Assembly: GCA_029891345.1 (NCBI GenBank)
Contig: CM057009.1
Location: 93,983,916 to 94,047,915, forward strand
From: Dryococelus australis
Taxonomy: Eukaryota; Arthropoda; Insecta; Phasmatodea; Phasmatidae
Direction of reading: 5' to 3'
DNA length: 64,000 nucleotides
The position numbers were made by a program, and so were the translations under genes. This document shows, piece by piece, positions 19,840 to 32,695 of the stretch. Positions within the stretch are counted from its first letter, which is position 1, and every line of letters starts with the position of its first letter. Under the pieces are notes generated by a model, which searched no databases, was not told where the DNA came from, and saw nothing but the letters and a program-made list of their open reading frames with translations.

Positions 19840-22800
19840 GGGCCTAATGTTATCGAGAAAATATTATGGTAGGAGTTTAAGCAAGCAATATCGGTTTATG
19901 GAGCATGGTGTTGTATTTTATCTGTTTTTGGTGTCATTCCTGTTTTTTGAACTTGCTTGATCGTTACAATTCGTTATTCCTTTTGTGCTTTAGAAACCGT
20001 TACAAAGTTTTTAAGTTTGTTTGCTGTGCAACGAATAGACATGTATTATGTAAACTGTATGAACATTTGTACGTATGAAAATATGCGTGTAGTAAAATGT
20101 TGAGTGCTTCGTTACGAAAACTCTAACCCTAAACTAAGTGTCAACATTTTCTCTACCAACAGCAAGTCGGTACTTTACAAACTTCGATACATTACAGTTG
20201 TTTCTTATTGTTCCCAATATATCAATACCTTCGGGTACCTTCGTATTTTTTTAATCAACCTAACATAAGTATGTAGCTAACGAATTCATGCCACAGAGAC
20301 GAAAATATTACTTTTGCAAATTAAAAACAAAACATTCTTTGCAACAGAATTGATAATGGGGTACGCTCGAATGAGGCTATTAGCCTACATCTTCTTAAAA
20401 ACTGATTTGATTTCAAACGTTAGGCTGTATAGACTATAAAACTTCGGTAGCCTATATTATGAAAATAAACAAAGTTCATGTTGCATGGTTGGCCTGAAAT
20501 AGGTCCTTGTTAATGGCTCTAATTATTTTGCAGTTGGTGGTTTAGATCTAGTAGGTCATGGAATGTAGAAAAGCACATAAAATTTAAGGAAAGAATGCTA
20601 TTTTTAACAGTTGTAAAGTGTAGTTATCAAGAGAGACAATTTATCTGATAGATGCTGCAATTTATATAATTTCATAAAAATGGAAATATGTAGATTCCCA
20701 TAGTTCTTTTCTGTATTTTAGCAAATATATTTTGTCAAATGTGAAATATTTTTCCTGTCTCTTTGAAACACTTGTAATAAACTTTACAAGTTCAACAAAT
20801 AAGTTATTTGTGGAGAATAATTTATCTAATATTATTTCAGATTTCTGACATGATATTGTTTCGTCTTTTGCACACTACCTACGAGAAAAATTACTTAAAG
20901 CTAAGTGTGCAGAACATTTTCTCTCTAGCTAACTACCGAGTGAGCTTTCGTTTATTACTGAGAGTATCGGAGATTACTCGTGCTTTACTGAAAGTTGTTC
21001 AAAACTAGCTGGCATTGTAAGCGAAATAGTTGCATGATGCGATTTTGTATGTAAACTAAAGACGATTTTTGTAATTTATTTTTGATAATTCTTATTCTGC
21101 AGTTTAACGAAATGTGCCAAAATTTTCAAATACCTATACGTATCGCCACAATATTGCCGCATTGGTTTAAATCTCAAAATACACAGGTATTGTCTACGAT
21201 TTATTTAGAAAAAAAATATTTGTTTTTAGCGATTATAATAAATTCTTCTAATCGTAAGAAATAATTTGCTATGCCAGATGTAAGAACCACTACCTACATG
21301 TCATCAATATTTTAGTTATTGATATTCCCATGTGTTTTATGGGTGTTACAAACAAAAATGACTGTCAACAGTAGGTTACCATACCGAGCTTTATACCTAC
21401 AGAAAATGTTGCAAAAAAAATGACCAGTTCGAATTCAGCATTAGCTTTGAAGAAGTATACGTCGTTATGTACAGTTAAAGCTTGGCATCGGAATCAGCGT
21501 TTTCCTATGAGTTTGAGAGGAGACATTCTCGAGCATATCAGGTCTCTAGCTCCTCCGTCTACCGCCCCCTCCTAGATTAGCGGTCAATAACGAGTCATTC
21601 CTTGATCCTACTAGTGTAATTTAACAGAAAACAAAGCTACAACTAGAAAATATAATTGTTTTCCATTTTCATTCACATCAAATAGCCATTATTAATCAAG
21701 TCCAGTGAGTTTATATGCTTATTTCTCTTTATCCCTGCTATATGCTTTTTTTTTTTAAATCCCCGCTCTGTTGCAGTCTCGTTTAGCAACCAAACTGTTA
21801 ACGTTTTGGTCAACACAAAAACGATCTTGGCCAGTTGTTGGTCTTGATTTGTGGCAATAGTTATTAAACAAACAAAAGCTTCAGATTGAAAATAAATCTG
21901 CTCCTATTTGACAAAAATAGAAATACAGAATTATTTGCAAGCATCGCCATACACTTATACGCACGAAAATTATTTAAACAAAATAAGAATTAAGACATAG
22001 AGTACATAGAGTAGCTGGCAGGAATAGATGCTATCTTGGTATGGACAAACGCAGATGCGAGTTAAATAAGAAGCATTTTAAATTATGGGAATTAGCAACA
22101 AAATTGTAGGCAGCGATCCCGATTTTTGTGAGTTCTATAACTTCATTTTAAAACATTTTAACCAATTAAATATGTTATTATAGTATGTTACAAAAGTGAA
22201 TCAAAATTATACATCGTTCCAGTAAATCTGTTGTCATAACCCCGCCCGAAATTACTTGCACACTTCCTCGTGATTAATCTAAACTCTCTCTCGTCATTTG
22301 GGTTACTGGGCGCCATCTCGTCGTTTTGTGTTCTCCGAAGTTTGATTCTAGGATTTAAAAAATCCTAGTTATTTCTGCTGAAAATCATGTCAGAGAGGAA
22401 AGTTGTATATATTCTGTAAGTAAAAAATTCAACTAAGCTCCCCATATATGCGGATGAAGTTTCTTCTTTCTTTTTAGTTCTCATGAAATTTGAGGCATAA
22501 TTTTTTGACGACACTTCTTTAGTTATGCAGAACATCATGCAAAATTGAATCATGTATTACAGGAATAAAACTCCATAAATTCTTTGTCTCAGGAGAGAGG
22601 AATTTTATTCACAGATAATATGGGCAGTTCTTATCCCTTATCATTTTCAGGAAGCCATATCAGATGTAGGCATATAAGATCTGTAGGGCGTGGCAGAAGC
22701 CAGTTTTAGTCATCTTTGTACCTTCTAGTAGCAGCATTGCAGGCTGCAATTTTCGCACTTAAACGAACGTCGAGTAGATGAGTATCAACTTTCGGGATGA

Positions 22801-24689
22801 GATCATTGCACTTTCCAGCAGATGGCATATTTGGGGAAGAGTTGTCTACAGTGTTAAAAACCGGTCAAGAAGAAGTACAATCCAGTTCCTCACAGTTAAA
22901 TGCATGACAGCAGCGTGACTACACTGTCATGGCATGCCAACAAGGGTTAAACACAATAATGGAGTAGGCTACAGGCTGCAGCCTCTGAAAGTGCAAAACT
23001 GTAGATATGTCTCAAAATTCTTATCTCAGTGTTGTGCTCTTGAACATCTCATGTGCTATCCTGTACTTGTGCCTGTAGTTATATGGCCTTTCTTGTGCAC
23101 TTACTTTAAACAATTATAAAAATAATTTATTAATTGGTAAGGGGGATGCAGAAGGAGAATTTCCAGTCTATCAAAGGCTAGCAAAGTGGGGGTCCATCAT
23201 GGGTTAAGAGGATGTAGGTGGAACATAAGTTATTCTAAAGTCACTACATTACAGGAAAAAAAAAAAGAAAGCAGTTACAGTCAGTTCTGCATAATCACTG
23301 TTAGGGAATGGGAAGGTGCATACTAATGTTTAGGCTGTGAAAGCTGTAACTGTAAGTAATAAATGTGGAACTTCAACACCCAAATATAATGATCACCTCA
23401 TATTTGTGTTCAACATCTTGTAGGTACCTAGAAATCTTAAATCTCAAAAAAATTTGCAATTTGTCGAATAGCAGCCTCATAAGTTAGTGGTGGTTATTTT
23501 GGCAAGTTGCATAAAACAAGGTGCAGTGCATGAATCAAACAAGTTGGACAATATGAAATATATGCTTACTATTATCCAACCCTGCATGCACAATTACTAT
23601 ATCTACACACTTATTTGCACACTTAGAGCTCCCCATGCTGTGAATATTACTGTGATACTGCAAACCTCTACGTAATGCACTGTGTATTTTACTCTCAGAC
23701 CCATGTTGAAGCAATTATTGTAAAATTACCCAAAACATTTACAAGTAAAAGTGACCAAGATGTTGATTATAAATATTTTATACTAATAAACACTTCACTT
23801 GTAGCTTGGTAATTTCACTATGAATACAGCTGTTTAGGCAGTAAGATTTCATCAAATAAGTAACTATTAGTAGGTCTACAGTTAATTAATGGTGTAGGTT
23901 GTAAGATATTATACGTTACCATACTCATATCATAAATATGGGTAGAACAAGATTTTGTTTGCTGCTAGTATGAACAGGTTGCCTTTCAACTTATTTTTAA
24001 AACTTGGTACTACAGTATCTGTTTCCCAAAGCTAACAAACAACTGACAAACAGCCTACATATAGACATCCATCTCCCAGCATCTTAAAGAGTCATGTGTG
24101 AATGTAAGCACAAAAACACACACTGAAGTGTGGATAGTACACATCAAAACACAAAATGTCTATATGAGCTTATGTCCTATGGTAGCTTGCTCCCATGTTA
24201 GAGACTTTCAAAGTTTATGCTAGTACTGGTGATATCACTAAATGATAAACCTCCTTTCTTGTAGCTACATCCCTCCAAATGTGCATGCACAGATGCCTTA
24301 TGCTACAAGAGGTGCTGAAAATGTCCACATTCTCCTGCCACATCACTGGATGATGCACTAAATTGGCATTAGCTATTAGTATCAACAATACTTGTTGGAC
24401 ATTAACAGTGCAATGGGCCTAGCCATATACAATTCAAGTTACTGTCCTGTAACTCATAAACAACCAAACCATAGAAGGCATGGTCAAATAAAATGTTGTG
24501 CTGTTTTGAGGTGTTATTAGTTCTTCAAAAATATTCTGTTGGAATACCAGCCTTAGAAAATAAAAAGATGTAAAAATACTTATCAACTCATTCAAAAGAA
24601 TGGAGTGGAAGGGAGAGATTTGGGTGGCCCTTAACAGTGTGGTCTTGAGAGCCAATGAGGGTAAAACGAGGTGAGAATGTGGCAGTGCT
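19840..24689. other. AT-rich DNA without genes
   Basis: Only short frames (60-73 codons) with no domains, and nothing transposon-like could be supported. A perfect 21-base palindrome (CTAGGATTT, AAA, AAATCCTAG) lies at 22348-22368. Intronic or intergenic DNA is equally possible. Confidence 0.55.
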
Positions 24690-24858
24690 GGAAAGCAGGG
24701 GTGGGGGAAATGGGATATCCTCTAGAAAACCCACCAATAATCAGCATCGTTCAGCATAATTCACACATGCAAAAATCTGGGGGTGACCCGACCAGGAATC
24801 GAACCCGGTTTCCCTTGGTGGGAGGCAAGTAGTCTTACCACTATACCAATGTGGCCCC
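24690..24858 (-). mobile_element. tRNA-Gly-like SINE
   Basis: On the minus strand the head reads like a whole tRNA: GGGGCCA start, A box TGGTATAGTGGTAAG, an anticodon arm CTTGCCTCCCACCAAG resembling Gly, and a T-arm CCGGGTTCGATTCCTGG with the B box, ending in GTCACCCCC. The anticodon loop is one base too long and the acceptor stem has mismatches and extra bases. A SINE-like body with AGAAAACCCACC follows toward 24690. It is best read as a SINE, not a functional tRNA. Confidence 0.7.
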
Positions 24859-25784
24859 CGCATACAAAAGAATATGTTGAATTTATAGAGTGATTATACC
24901 TACTGCACATAGTGTGAGGTTGATATCAGTGTTATGTTGGCTACCTATTATGCCACATATGAGATTGTGTGGGCAAATATAGTGCAAAGTGTCATTGTCA
25001 CCACGCTATGCCTGGTACAGTAGTATGTTTACCTTTGACTTTACTAGCTTAGTATTTATTTATTTATACTAGAACCTGTAGCCGCTCCACAACCTTTCCC
25101 TTGTACTGCCCCTTGGGCGTGTGAAGTTCAGTATTTCAAAGGCCTCATCAGAGTTACAAATGAACTACCACATAAAAATTGAGATGTGCCCCAATAAGGC
25201 TATCAGGACTTTTACCACTCAAATTCTGGAGAAATTGAATGTGTTGTAATATTTGTTGCGTGAATTCTCTGGTCATCATCCTACCTCCCCCTCAGCATAA
25301 CTGGGGCTGCGAAGAAACTTCTGTGTGAAATGTTTTGAAGTCTCATATGGCAATTAGTGCAAGCTGTGTTGTACCATCAGAGAGATGAGCAACGGAAGCT
25401 ACTAGCAAGTGAAGTTACATGTAATGTGTAACACAGTACTTTAAGTATATAACTATCTCGAAATTGTTATTGTCAAATTAATGAAATATAATAAATACAT
25501 TCACTAAAATTATGTGTAACATGTCGCCGCATGCTAGGTCTATTGGCCATCAAGGCAGGCCACAGAACAATTGGGATACTCCAAGTGGAATGAACTCAAC
25601 GTAGGTGTTGGGATGAGAGTGTCACTCAGCATAAATCTGGCTGAGATAGGAGATCACGACTTCTCACGTGTATTGATGTTCGTTGTAGTGATTTCTCTTG
25701 GTGGCAATGTGTATGTTGAGTGCACAAAATGGTGTGCATGAAGACTCAAGACCTAACTAATCGCTGCAATATTTTGTTATAAGC
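24859..25784. other. No gene seen
   Basis: Mixed DNA without coding frames above 60 codons of any interest. A TTTATTTATTTA run lies near 25055. Confidence 0.5.
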
Positions 25785-26459
25785 AGAGAAGTAGGTGGAT
25801 ATAGCAGATTCTGGCATAACGGATTCCAGAGTAGGATGGCAGGCCGCTATGTTGTTACATCACCCGTCTGCCATTTTCTCCCTTTTATTCCCTCAAAATT
25901 TCCCTATTTCCCCTCAAAATGTCCCCTTTTTCCCTAAACAAAGAAGCCCAAAAAATAGTAGAAGCCCCCCATGTGCAGAAAGAAGCCCTTGAAATCCAAT
26001 TTCACCCAATTTACTTCATTTGAGGTGCTTTCTTAGAACCTACAGAGCAGTGGTGGCCATATTGGTTTTATAGGCATACCCTATGCCAAATTGGTACGAG
26101 GGAGCCAGGATCCGAGTCAGACCTAAGTATCAGCCATCTTGCATTCATGTTTTATGCAGATGACTTTTGACCTTGAAAATGTAAAAATCCAAAAAAATTC
26201 ACAAATAATAAAAAAAAAAAATATTATTAAAAATTTATCTCTAAAAATTATTATAAGTTATTAAAATTATTACACATTATTAAAAATTATTAAAAAAATA
26301 TTTTAAACTTATAAAATGTTTTTTAAAAAACCTACATTTCCAAATGTCCCCCCAGCACCACACCCAGCAGACTACTTATAGCCTCACCCCCACTTCCCTC
26401 ACCAATACTCATTCTGCCATTTTGATGTTGTCATTAATCATTTTTATACATTACTGGAG

Positions 26460-26605
26460 GCCACCATTTTGGTAGGTGACAACTATCATGGTAGGTGACC
26501 ATAATCTTGGTAGGCAACCACCATCTTGGTAGGTGACAATTATCTTGGTAGACGACCACCATCTCAGTAGGTAACAACCATCTTGGTAGACATCACCCAT
26601 CCACC
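26460..26605. repeat. About 21-bp tandem repeat
   Basis: About seven degenerate units of CCACCATCTTGGTAGGTGAC, varying as CATAATCTTGGTAGGCAAC and similar. It lies inside the long-TIR element. Confidence 0.8.
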
Positions 26606-26624
26606 ATATTGGAAGCTAAAGACC

Positions 26625-27015
26625 ATAACCTTGACCTCATGACCTTGAAAACTAAAACTCGAGAAAAAAACATAAATGTCAGCAAGCATAATACATTACA
26701 GACTACCACCTCCATATTAGATGCAGACTACCTCGACCTTGACTTCATGACCTTGAAAACAAAAACTTGAGAAAAAATACATAAAAGTTAGCAAGCATAA
26801 TACGTTACAGACTTCCACTGCCATATTAGATGCAGACTACCTCAATTTTTACCTCATGACCTTTAATGGTCTTGAAAATAAAAACTTGAGAAAAATACAT
26901 AGAAGTCAACAAGCTTAATTCATTACAGACTACCACTACCATATTAGATGCAGACTACATCGACCTTGACCCCATGACCTTGAAAACAAAAACTCGAGAA
27001 AAAATATATAAAAGG
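26625..27015. repeat. About 108-bp tandem repeat, 3.5 copies
   Basis: Each unit contains TGACCTTGAAAACTAAAACT, then GAGAAAAAAACATAAA, AGCAAGCATAATACATTACA and CCATATTAGATGCAGACTAC. Copies start near 26625, 26731, 26840 and 26959. The third carries an extra TAATGGTC. Non-coding. Confidence 0.88.
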
Positions 27016-27417
27016 TATCATGCTGGAGGCCAAGCGAGATAGCGGTCCTTATATTTATAGGCATAAAAAACCTGTAATTTTCCACCCTGTTAAAAATGTT
27101 TTGAATCGGCAGTATACCTACAAGCATGATGTGGGACTTTGACTACATGCATAATTTATTAAATATATATTTGTTATTAAAAAATTTATGTTGTACAATT
27201 TTAAAAGTACTTTTTTAAATTAATTATATATAAATGTGCATAAAGTACAACAGTACTTTTTATAATACTTCTTAAATTATGTTTATTTTAATATCTGTTC
27301 CTTTTTAAATTTTAATTGTATTCTGGCAAATTAGGAAATATCTTCATTACTTTCAGCATGAATTCGTATGGGTAGAGTAACATCTTACTTGATGATAAGT
27401 ATATTACAATTTGCAAT

Positions 27418-27473
27418 CTTTTGGTGGTAGTGGTAGTGATAATGGTGGTGGGAGTGGTGGTGGTGGTGGTGAA
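27418..27473. repeat. GGT-type microsatellite
   Basis: A GGTGGTAGTGG run ending in (GGT)n. The opposite-strand poly-Thr frame here is an artefact of it. Confidence 0.8.
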
Positions 27474-27674
27474 ATTGGATTTCAAGGACATCTTTCTACA
27501 CATGGGGGGCTTCTATCATTTTTGAGTGCTTCTTTTTATTTTTAGGGAAAAAGAGACATTTTGAGGGAAAAAAAAGGAAAAAATGGTGGACCAGTGACAT
27601 AACAACATTGCGGCTCCTCAATCCTGCCATCCTACTCTGGAATCCGTTATGCCAGAATTGGCTATATCCTACTA

Positions 27675-28213
27675 CTCCGAGAGTTTGTCTATAACCTCAT
27701 GCCTAAACAATGGCATTGCCAAGCACGTGTAAATGACTGTAAGCGACACATAGTTTCACTGTACTTATTGATTTATTCAATGAGCTGATGCATATACATG
27801 TAACATGTGGTGTTTATCTACTACATCAGACTATGAGTAAATGTTTAACCATTAAGCCCTTGAAACACATGTTACACCAATTTAAAACAAAAATAAACAC
27901 TTGATGCAGAAATTATCGTGTGTGCTATGTGCATGAAGAACATGCAAAGTTGAAGTGGCATAGTGTGCAAACACAGTCTAGATAGTGGAGTCGGTCGCTA
28001 AGTCCATAAATTTTAAATTTAAGCTCCCTTATGCCAACTACATAAGGGAGAGAGGAATGAGAGTGAAAATTTAAAATTACACAGTATATTACAGTTAATG
28101 ACAGAAGTACTGTAAGGCCTATCAGTTAATACAAAGCATGAAGTCTCTCATATGTGCATGCACATTCTTCCTCAGGCATGGTTCAGTACATACTGGGAAG
28201 GTGACTGATGTGA
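27675..28213. other. No gene seen
   Basis: AT-rich flank between two transposons. No supported features. Confidence 0.5.
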
Positions 28214-28472
28214 CCAGCAACCATGGGCATCATTAGCTTTCCATTATTTTGAGGGGGGGGGGGGGGGACAGACTTTTTAGAAAGCCAATTACTACTTTTT
28301 ACTATGTTATAATAGAATCAGTCATAGTTTGATAATAATGCATGTAAAATTTGATCATAATACAGCAAGTAAATATTATTGTACTAAAAACTCATAAATT
28401 AACAAACAATTCATCAATAACTTATGATATCACATAGAAACAAAAAAAAAAAAAAAGGTACAAAAATTAACA

Positions 28473-29095
28473 TTAAGATAATATTGGTTCAAAAGTATTT
28501 TTTCTTGATTCAGATCTGGAGACAAATATTGCAGCAACTCTTCTAACATCAACCGAGTTCAAGATATCATTGTGAACATTACAAAGGGTTACATGGTTCA
28601 GTCTTTTTTGAGTCATTGTGTAACGCAAGTATGTCTTCATCCATCTGAGAGAGCTGAAACTTCTCTCTGCCTCACATGATGAGCTGGTTAAAACCAGGAG
28701 CAATCTAACAAGATGACCCACATTTGAAAACAAGTCATACTTCTGATGTCATTTGTTTAAAACACTCTACAGCATCTTCCACACAAGAAACACTGTTGTT
28801 TCAAAAGTATCTTTAGTTCCACTTGCAATGACGATGTGTGTATTTCTGAGTATTCACTCAAATCAGAACAGTTTTCTGCAGTCAGTAATACTTGTTCAAG
28901 TTTAAGGTGATATTTTAATGCCAGGTTGATAGAACCAATTTTTTAGCTGACAGACTGCAGTATCTATAACTTGAAAGTACTCTGTCCTGAAGTGGTCTTC
29001 CTCAGACGAAGGTACATGATGTGATGCAGGTCCTATGAATTGTGCAGGTGACTTTACTGGCCTTCGACATGAGAGAGGTTGCAGTTGTTCAATCC
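28473..29095 (-). pseudogene. hAT-2 transposase, C-terminal part
   Basis: The C-terminal hAT dimerisation domain is clear at 28473-28733: LVRLLLVLTSSSCEAERSF, SLRWMKTYLR, TQKRLNHVTLC and a final VDVRRVAAIFVSR. This is the pattern of zinc-finger MYM-type 1-like transposases. Upstream, in shifting frames to about 29095, are DHFRTEYFQ-like and LKNWFYQPGIKIS-like traces of the preceding helical domain. Dimerisation is needed for transposition. The piece is separated from the rest by nested insertions and carries several stops. Confidence 0.82.
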
Positions 29096-29226
29096 TTTTT
29101 TTTAGAACGTGTAAACAAGTTCTGGAAGTAATTGTTTGATCACATTTCCTGGAAGATCATTCAACATGATTTCAATGGACTTCATTAATCCTCCTACAGT
29201 TTTTTGTTTACCTTGAAAGGTTTTGT

Positions 29227-29700
29227 TTAGCAACTCAAGGTGAGCAAAACCCTTTTAATCAATGCAGGCTGTAGTAGCTTTGCACTAGACGGCAGGGTGG
29301 TTTTCGATCTCCTACATATCAGTCGTTGCACTGGGGAACCTAAATTGCCTCTGGGCATGTTTCTATGGTGTAACAATGGTACCCAAATGTCTGACTGGTC
29401 TTCCTTACACTTCGCAAGGAAATTTTTTGCTTCTTGTATGCATCGTTCCGCGAGACTGTTTGACCGGAGAAAGTGAGGACTCAATATTCTGTGCTGGAAA
29501 TTCCGTTCCTCTCTGAACTTCTGGAACTGGTGCGATGCATATTGTTGCCCTCTTGCTTTGATCACACTAAGGTTTTTGCTTTCTGCCTCTGAGAGTGAAA
29601 ATGTGTTGAAAAGGTTGACCACATCGGGTCCTATTGCGGTCGTAAATGCAGCGACCTGAACTGCCTGAGTTTTATTCTCCACTGGGATTTCATTTTCGAT
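29227..29700 (-). pseudogene. Internally deleted gypsy: gag joined to integrase
   Basis: One open frame of 151 codons (29227-29682) begins with a gypsy Gag N-terminal pattern (VQVAAFTTAIGPDVVNLFNT). After about 45 residues it passes directly into the integrase core: a QFQKFREERNFQH block, then ILSPHFLRSNSLAERCIQEA with the catalytic Glu region, and PVQRLICRRSKTTLP. The capsid C terminus, zinc knuckles, protease, RT, RNase H and half of integrase are all missing from between. The frame upstream of 29682 continues as gag after a shift. It is nested within hAT-2. No LTRs were identified. The chimera is in frame but lacks any enzyme activity. Confidence 0.75.
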
Positions 29701-30314
29701 AAAGATAAGTGCTTTGGAGGTTTCAGGCTAACAAAGTTTTCCTCCATTATTTACGTCTGTAATGTTTACAAATGAGTCCCAGGTTTCTGCACCATGTAGT
29801 ATTTGTTTTATAGACATTACATGCACTTGCATGTCACTATTTTACATGTAGTTATTGCTAAAGGCTGTTATTACTTGCTACTTGTACTCAGATCACTTCT
29901 AGCTGGCAGCCATCATTGTCTCACTAGTCGTGCCAACTTCTGCACCATGTTCACTACCAACATCCCTGACAGTCCCATCTTGAAATGTATATAAAAGTCC
30001 ACTTGCCCTTTCCAATTTTTGAGCAGATAATTCATCTGAATTCTTCAGCAGCAGATCATATTTGCTAACTATCTCATCTATCTATGACTTGCTGTGGATC
30101 TAGCGAGTAGGGCAGAAAGGTTTTATTTTAACTCCAATGTTATTTACGGGTAAATGTGGGTAAATGTTGATTTCACTTTTATTGATTTACTGAATAACTT
30201 ACCAACTTCATGACCCCAATCCAATGAACGTTTCACTGTTTCTGATGCTTCACAGCCATACATCATAACCAAATTAACACAGTGTGCACCACAATGCACA
30301 AATGGTGACAACGG

Positions 30315-30527
30315 TTACTTCTCCGAGATAAGTGCTTGAGCACCTTTCTTGAAACCACTCATATTTCGAGCCCTATCATATGTCTGCCCACGAAGGCAAA
30401 CAAGAGGCAACTGTAGTCTCAAGAAAATGTCCTGTATGAGGCACGAGATTGCTACATCAGTTATTGAGGATGCCTGATAAAAACTGATGCTGGCTAAGAG
30501 TCTGCGACAGTTAGGCCATGACAGCAC
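30315..30527 (-). pseudogene. hAT-2 transposase, DUF4371-like middle part
   Basis: A 70-codon frame matches the centre of the ZMYM1-like transposase: ISFYQASSITDVAIS, LIQDIFLRLQLPL, LRGQTYDRARNMSG and KKGAQALI. The RGQ-x-YD-x-A-x-NMSG block contains the second catalytic Asp of the RNase H-like fold. Roughly 100 residues that normally precede this block in the family are absent, so a deletion accompanies the interruption at about 30490. Confidence 0.78.
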
Positions 30528-32695
30528 TCGCCGCCCTCACATGTGGGTAGCACGTGCGCACAGCCCGCCACGGCCACAGAATTTCCCAACGGGGAATTAT
30601 TTCAGTGTTTTATATTTTTGTTTCAAGGGTCCAAATTTGTTGCAAATGTACAATGTATTTTCTTTTTCAGGGTGACATGTGTCATAAAGTGTAAACATGT
30701 CTTTTTATAATATTGTGCCATCTTGGCTTTTGAAATTTAAAGTGCGCACTGCGCTGAAGAGGTGGAAACTGATATTCAGGAGTGAATGCCTTCAAAACAC
30801 ATTTCTTTAATAACAATGTTTATGATTTAAAATTATTTTAATGATTATGTATTAAAATAATTTATGTGTCATTTATTTTCACGTATTATCATTTTTTGCT
30901 CGGCATGTATATTACTTCTGCTTGTGTGAACCCCGTATGCAGCCATGGAAGGTTCGCACGACCCCTGCCTTTGGGCAGTCGTTCTAGGAGTGCTGGCAAG
31001 GTAAGACACTGTCACGTACGCTCTTCATATTTTTACACTGAGTTAGATTTCCATAGTTTCATGTAATATATCGGTTAACCTTTGCTTTGCATACGTTTTT
31101 GCCAGACATCCCCAGCATTATGCTTCTGCTTACCTAATTATTTTGCGCCCTTGTCGCTTTTTGAATTTTAACTGAGATGAGGAGAGAGACTGGCGGAGAG
31201 GACACGCGGCCAGCGCACTTTGTAAATCAGGCGACATCTGCCCAGGCTAAGGGCTTTACTATTGTAATTTCTGTTTAATTGCTATGAGCAATATTCAGGG
31301 TAATATTGTATGTGCATATTTTTAGGGTTTTGTCATGTTTAATTATTTTACGGCCACATCAATTGCCACCATGCAAGCACCAGACGCTCAGTCCGTACCT
31401 GTGCCATCCTTGCACTTAAAGTGTTCTGTCTTGTAATTTCATGTGCGCCATAATTTTTTCAGGGTAATATGTATTGTTTCATTTAAGGGTTCTTGTAATT
31501 TTTCCATGTGTGATGCTTTTGTGTTTGACCACGCGGTCTTTTGCATATGTTGGATATTCCAGCCATCAGGGGGCGCTTGAAACTTTTGTATGCTCAAACT
31601 GCACAGAGAATAATTTTCTGAACGCCACAGTAACTTTGTCCAACAGGACTTTACCAATTTTGGCAGAAAAATATTGCGTTTTCATCTGCACACGTGATCT
31701 GCTATAAACTTCATCCAGTGGTGTCCGCATCATCTAAGATTGGTTTCACGCATCTGCATGCTTATTCTGTCTGTTCATGTTGTGCATCACGTTCATTAAG
31801 TGTTATTTTGTATAATTTGTACGGCGATATTATTTATCCTAGCCTGTTATGTGTTTGACCGTCGCCACACAACACGTGGTTTGGGGACGAGTCCTGACGA
31901 ACAAGCATTAGCGAGAGAATAAATGCCCGTGGTAAATTCATCTTTTTCATTCCCTGTGTCCTGTCTCCAGGAAAACCCTACAGTCCACCCTAGCGGCTGT
32001 AGACCTCTTTCCTTGTGGAGACTGTGTCTTCCGGCACCACGAGAAGATCATTCATCTTGGACTGTGAAAGTTGAGTTACATGCTGGGGGAATCACCCACC
32101 AGAACTGGCTAGTCACGTCCGAGCTTAACCATATAATGTCATTCTGGCATGATCGTGTAACTAAAGCACAATAAAACCAATCTCTCCAGTGTAAATCTAC
32201 GTGTCTTTGTACCGTCAGAACCCAGCTTTTACTCCATTTTATTTCAAAGTGCAATGTGTAGTATTGGAAAGTGTTTATGCATGGGTGAGACAGACACACA
32301 GAACCCACAGCATATCTGAGATTCCTGTGTCTTAAAGTGCGGTGTATGGGAAACACCGGTGGCGCCCATTTACAGTAAGTAAATAGTGTCTTTGTTCGTC
32401 TCGTGCCTCACCCGACGACGTCAAAATCCAGAAAGCTCTTTTGAGGCTCAAAATTTTCAGCCTCACAGCGTGCACGCACGCGCACACACACTCTATCTCT
32501 ATCTCTCTCTCTCTCTCTTTTTTTGTTCAAGTCCTGATACATCCTGTGTACCATCACATATGGTGGAAAACATTGTGGTATCATTTGATTGGATTTTTTC
32601 ACACAAAATTTTGTCTATTTCATGTCCAAATATTTCACGACCTTCATTCTGTATTCCGGGGTGTGTCATTTTCCTTCAGTCTTGCCGCAGCCAGT
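30490..32695. other. About 2.2-kb block interrupting hAT-2 transposase
   Basis: Transposase homology stops near 30490 and restarts near 32695. CAGTTA occurs at both edges (about 30509 and 32696), possibly a target duplication. The block holds no recognised protein. It contains GC-rich patches (30520-30590, 31180-31250, 31850-32060), a CT microsatellite at 32490-32526 and several short frames. It may be a solo LTR or non-autonomous element, but canonical ends were not found. Confidence 0.45.

Larger units (their letters stand above)
25790..27674. mobile_element. 1.9-kb element with long terminal inverted repeats
   Basis: The first about 190 bases are repeated in reverse at the right end. Both begin with GGATATAGC, then ATTCTGGCATAACGGATTCC and AGAGTAGGATGGCAGG, and both later contain TTTCCCTCAAAATGT and AGAAGCCCCCCATGTG. 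No transposase frame lies between. The interior is AT-rich and holds two tandem repeat arrays and a GGT-type microsatellite. It is consistent with a non-autonomous DNA transposon or foldback element. The target duplication was not resolved. Confidence 0.88.

Noticed and set aside
22348-22368. 21-base palindrome as a regulatory site
   Set aside because: Perfect but AT-rich and isolated. Nothing nearby suggests function.
24778-24858. Functional tRNA-Gly gene on the minus strand
   Set aside because: The anticodon loop is a base too long, the acceptor stem has mismatches and extra bases, and a SINE-like body follows, so a tRNA-derived SINE is the better reading.
31880-31925. Hammerhead ribozyme (CTGACGA core near GGGGACGAGTCC)
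   Set aside because: The CTGANGA-like core is present, but the flanking stems and the GAAA box could not be arranged into a valid three-stem fold by eye.
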